Source of the DNA: JALYUA01 sp038203955
GTDB taxonomy: Bacteria > Acidobacteriota > Thermoanaerobaculia > UBA5066 > Gp7-AA6
NCBI GenBank assembly: GCA_038203955.1
Contig: JBBRDK010000094.1
Coordinates: forward strand, 1 to 14,611
Direction of reading: 5' to 3'
Length of the DNA stretch: 14,611 nucleotides
Below are positions 12,933 through 14,611 of the stretch, in pieces; position 1 is the stretch's first letter, and each line of letters starts with the position of its first letter. Under the pieces are notes generated by a model. The model was not told the origin of the DNA and searched no databases. It saw only the letters and a program-made list of their open reading frames with translations. The position numbers and the translations under genes were made by a program.

Positions 12933-13733
12933 TCCTACTGCCTGATGACGAACCACGTTCACCTGGCGCTCAGGACGGACGAGGCGCCTCTTTCGCGCAT
13001 CATGGCCGGAATCCAGTCGTCCTTTTCGCAGTGGTTCAACCGCCGGCACGGCCGTGTCGGGCATTTCTTCCAGGGGCGCTACAATGCCTTCCTCGTCCAG
13101 CAGCAGCGCTACTTCGCTGCGCTGCTGCGCTACGTCCACATGAATCCCGTCCGAGCCCGAATGGTCGAGCGGCCCCGCGACTACCGGTGGTCGAGCGACC
13201 GATTTTTCCGCGGAGAGCGAGCCCTGTCGTTCCACGATCGCGACGCAGCGCTCGCTCTTCTCGGTCCGACGCGCCAAACAGCCAGACGGGCGTGCATTGC
13301 GCTGGTGGATGGCTCGGAAGCGCCCGACTACGAGGAGTTGAAAGGGGTCGGGCAGGTCGTAGGCGACGAGGACTTCGCCCTGGACCGGATCGGTCGAAGC
13401 GGGAGGTTCGAACCGTCCCTGCGCGGGCTCTCCGAGGAGCGCGTCCTCGCCGCCGTCGCGGACGTCACCGCGTTTTCGCTCGATGCGCTCCGCGGCCGGG
13501 CCCGCGGCGGCCGAATCGCCGAGGCGAGGGGTCTGGCCGGCTATGTCGGGAAGAGTTGGCGGCGATCCCTCTGGCTCGCATGGCGCGCCATCTCGGCAGG
13601 GAAGAATCGTGCCTGCTCAAATCCGTCTCGGCTCTCGAGCAAACCCTCGACCAGGACCCGATATTTCAGGCCGCAATCACCGCTATCGTCGAAAGGCTCC
13701 GTTCGCCGAAATCGGGATTTCTGGACTTACCCC
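12933..13733 (+). pseudogene. RAYT (Y1/HUH) transposase, 5'-truncated and frameshifted
   Basis: Similarity begins abruptly with Y-C-L-M-T-N-H-V-H-L (the HUH motif). It continues through Q-W-F-N-R-R-H-G-R-V-G-H-F-F-Q-G-R-Y and L-R-Y-V-H-M-N-P-V-R-A-R-M-V (probable catalytic Tyr) to Y-R-W-S-S-D. About the first 46 residues, with the R-G-N motif, are missing, and no start codon is convincing. The C-terminal part resembles a DnaA domain IV-like helix-turn-helix (A-R-G-L-A-G-Y-V ... L-A-A-I-P-L-A-R-M-A-R-H-L-G-R-E-E-S). The frame changes inside it, near 13540-13550. The second frame reads V-S-A-L-E-Q-T-L-D-Q-D-P and reaches K-S-G-F-L-D at the degraded element end (13704-13733), where the usual stop is lost. 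Inactive. Confidence 0.85.
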
Positions 13734-13828
13734 ATTTGTCCATTTGCAGATACCATGATTCGCCCGATGGGGCCGGCAGGGGAGTTCAATTGGTGGTTGG
13801 CGTCGCCGACGCCGGCGAGGAGGAACAG

Positions 13829-14065
13829 ATGCCCATTTGCGAGGTCTGCGGAAACGATTACGACAAGGCCTTCGAGGTCAAGCTCGCCGGCCGCAATCAT
13901 GTCTTCGACAGCTTCGAGTGTGCGATTCACGCGCTGGCACCAACGTGCGAGCATTGTTACTGCAAGATCATCGGCCATGGCGTCGAAGCCAACGCACGCT
14001 ACTACTGCTGCGCGCAGTGTGCCGAAGCGAGCGGAGTGAAAGGGGCCAAGGACCGGTTGTCGTAA
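13829..14065 (+). CDS. Small Cys-rich, probably zinc-binding protein (metallothionein-like)
   Basis: The 78-residue protein contains nine cysteines: C4-x2-C7, Cys31 in F-D-S-F-E-C-A-I-H-A-L, C40-x2-C43-x-C45 and C60-C61-x2-C64. Several histidines (24, 34, 42, 50) are also present. The pairs look like treble-clef or zinc-ribbon knuckles. The F-D-S-F-E-C-A-I-H-A-L-A-P-T-C core is familiar from widespread uncharacterised small proteins often called metallothionein-like. Metal binding is inferred from the Cys pattern; the biological role is unknown. The ATG at 13829 is set by GAGGAGG (13817-13823) 5 nt upstream. The same frame runs in from the preceding RAYT relic by chance because that copy has lost its stop. 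The protein itself appears intact and may be a passenger between two RAYT copies. Confidence 0.85.
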   Translation: MPICEVCGNDYDKAFEVKLAGRNHVFDSFECAIHALAPTCEHCYCKIIGHGVEANARYYCCAQCAEASGVKGAKDRLS

Positions 14066-14083
14066 GACTTCCTCCGTTGGAAG

Positions 14084-14109
14084 GGGGTCAGTTCTGACTT
14101 GCTGACTTC
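14084..14109 (+). repeat. GGGGTCAG left end of a RAYT element
   Basis: This 26-nt segment begins GGGGTCAGTTCTGACTTG and ends CTGACTTC. It is the near-copy of 5295-5320 (three transitions). It lies 102 nt before the RAYT start codon at 14186, and its GGGGTCAG is the reverse complement of the CTGACCCC at RAYT 3' ends. It is therefore the likely left boundary of the element whose transposase follows. The short TCAGTTCTGA inside it is itself imperfectly self-complementary. Confidence 0.6.
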
Positions 14110-14185
14110 CGACGCCCGCCCGGATCCGGCTGGCGACAATTCATGAGCAATGAAACGCTCGCCGGACCAAAGAGGGGGGTGGTAA

Positions 14186-14611
14186 TTGACGCGCCGTCCG
14201 AGACTGGAATTCCCGGGCGCCGTCTACCACGTGACCTGCCGTGGAAATGAACGGCGCCCGGTCTTCCGCGATGATTCAGATCGGCAGGAATACCTCGACC
14301 GCATCCGCCGCTACCGCGAGAAGTTCAAGTTCTGTCTATTGGCGTATTGCCTCATGCCGAATCACGTCCACCTCGTCCTTCAGTCGGGACCGGTCCCCTT
14401 ATCTCGTGTCATGGGCGCCCTGCATTCCACCTATGCCCAGTGGTTCAACCGCCGGCACGGCGCGTCGGCCACCTTTTTCAGGGGAGATACAAAGCCTTTC
14501 TCGTCCAGGAGGGCCGCTATTTCCTGGCCTTGATTCGATACGTCCATCTGAACCCCGTTCGCGCTCGCATCGTCAAGTGTGCCGGCGACTACGCCTGGTC
14601 GAGCGATCGTT
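14186..14611 (+). pseudogene. RAYT (Y1/HUH) transposase with one-base frameshift, runs off window
   Basis: REP-associated tyrosine transposases are single-strand HUH enzymes that move GGGTCAG/REP-type repeats. The TTG start at 14186 follows a G-rich ribosome site (AGAGGGGGG). The N-terminus has P-R-L-E-F-P-G-A-V-Y-H-V-T-C-R-G-N-E-R-R, then A-Y-C-L-M-P-N-H-V-H-L-V-L (HUH), then Q-W-F-N-R-R-H-G. There the frame breaks: compared with the copy at 12933, one C is missing at about 14459-14461. The next frame continues R-V-G-H-L-F-Q-G-R-Y-K-A-F-L-V-Q, then L-I-R-Y-V-H-L-N-P-V-R-A-R-I-V (probable catalytic Tyr) and Y-A-W-S-S-D-R at the window edge. No slippery heptamer is visible, so this is a mutation or an assembly error, not programmed frameshifting. 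It is otherwise the best-preserved copy. Confidence 0.85.

Noticed and set aside
14440..14480. Programmed -1/+1 frameshifting in the RAYT at 14186
   Set aside because: No slippery heptamer or downstream pseudoknot is apparent. The sister copy at 12933 has the missing base and stays in frame at this position.

Overview
The window is GC-rich bacterial chromosome with tightly packed housekeeping-type genes and small accessory genes, set among decayed transposable elements. The best clue to the host is a Ser/Thr protein kinase fused to a TolB-like beta-propeller, an architecture especially abundant in Acidobacteriota. A secreted amidohydrolase, a YCII-type protein and an SCO4226-like protein agree with that. 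Assignment to Acidobacteriota is an inference; a related GC-rich phylum is not excluded.

Layout. Bases 1-262 hold the remains of an IS110-type transposase ending at a GGGTCAGG repeat. A four-helix membrane protein (335-889, minus) follows. Next come a 44-bp tandem duplication carrying a 14-bp inverted repeat (1039-1136) and the decapitated end of an unknown gene (1145-1267). A YCII-domain gene (1609-1968, minus) and the kinase-propeller gene (2115-4706, plus) diverge around a perfect 17-bp inverted repeat. A small SCO4226-like gene (4770-5033) follows. The gap 5034-5502 has no gene but holds two transposon-end relics and a composite stem-loop. A secreted metal-dependent amidohydrolase (5503-7545, minus) is divergent from a tandem-ACT protein (7629-8063, plus).

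The core is a four-gene operon on the plus strand: membrane anchor sdhC, flavoprotein sdhA, iron-sulfur protein sdhB and a TPR-like protein (8288-12065). The first three overlap by 4 bp. Their order and the SdhB motifs match actinobacterial Sdh1 (Rv0249c-Rv0248c-Rv0247c type). Together they would form a membrane succinate:quinone oxidoreductase linking the TCA cycle to the respiratory chain.

The right end, from 12065, is a graveyard of REP-associated tyrosine transposases (RAYT, Y1/HUH type). It holds an internally deleted copy (12088-12254), a 5'-truncated and frameshifted copy (12933-13733), and a nearly intact copy with a one-base frameshift that runs off the window (14186-14611). A secreted protein (12350-12808) and a Cys-rich putative metal-binding protein (13829-14065) sit between them.

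The unifying observation is a dispersed family of short repeats starting GGGGTCAG or ending CTGACCCC. They occur at about eight places, nearly always in gaps or at breakpoints of broken genes. In three RAYT relics the transposase reading frame ends inside this terminal sequence, encoding a common ...KSGFLG/D tail. No CRISPR array, tRNA or rRNA was seen.
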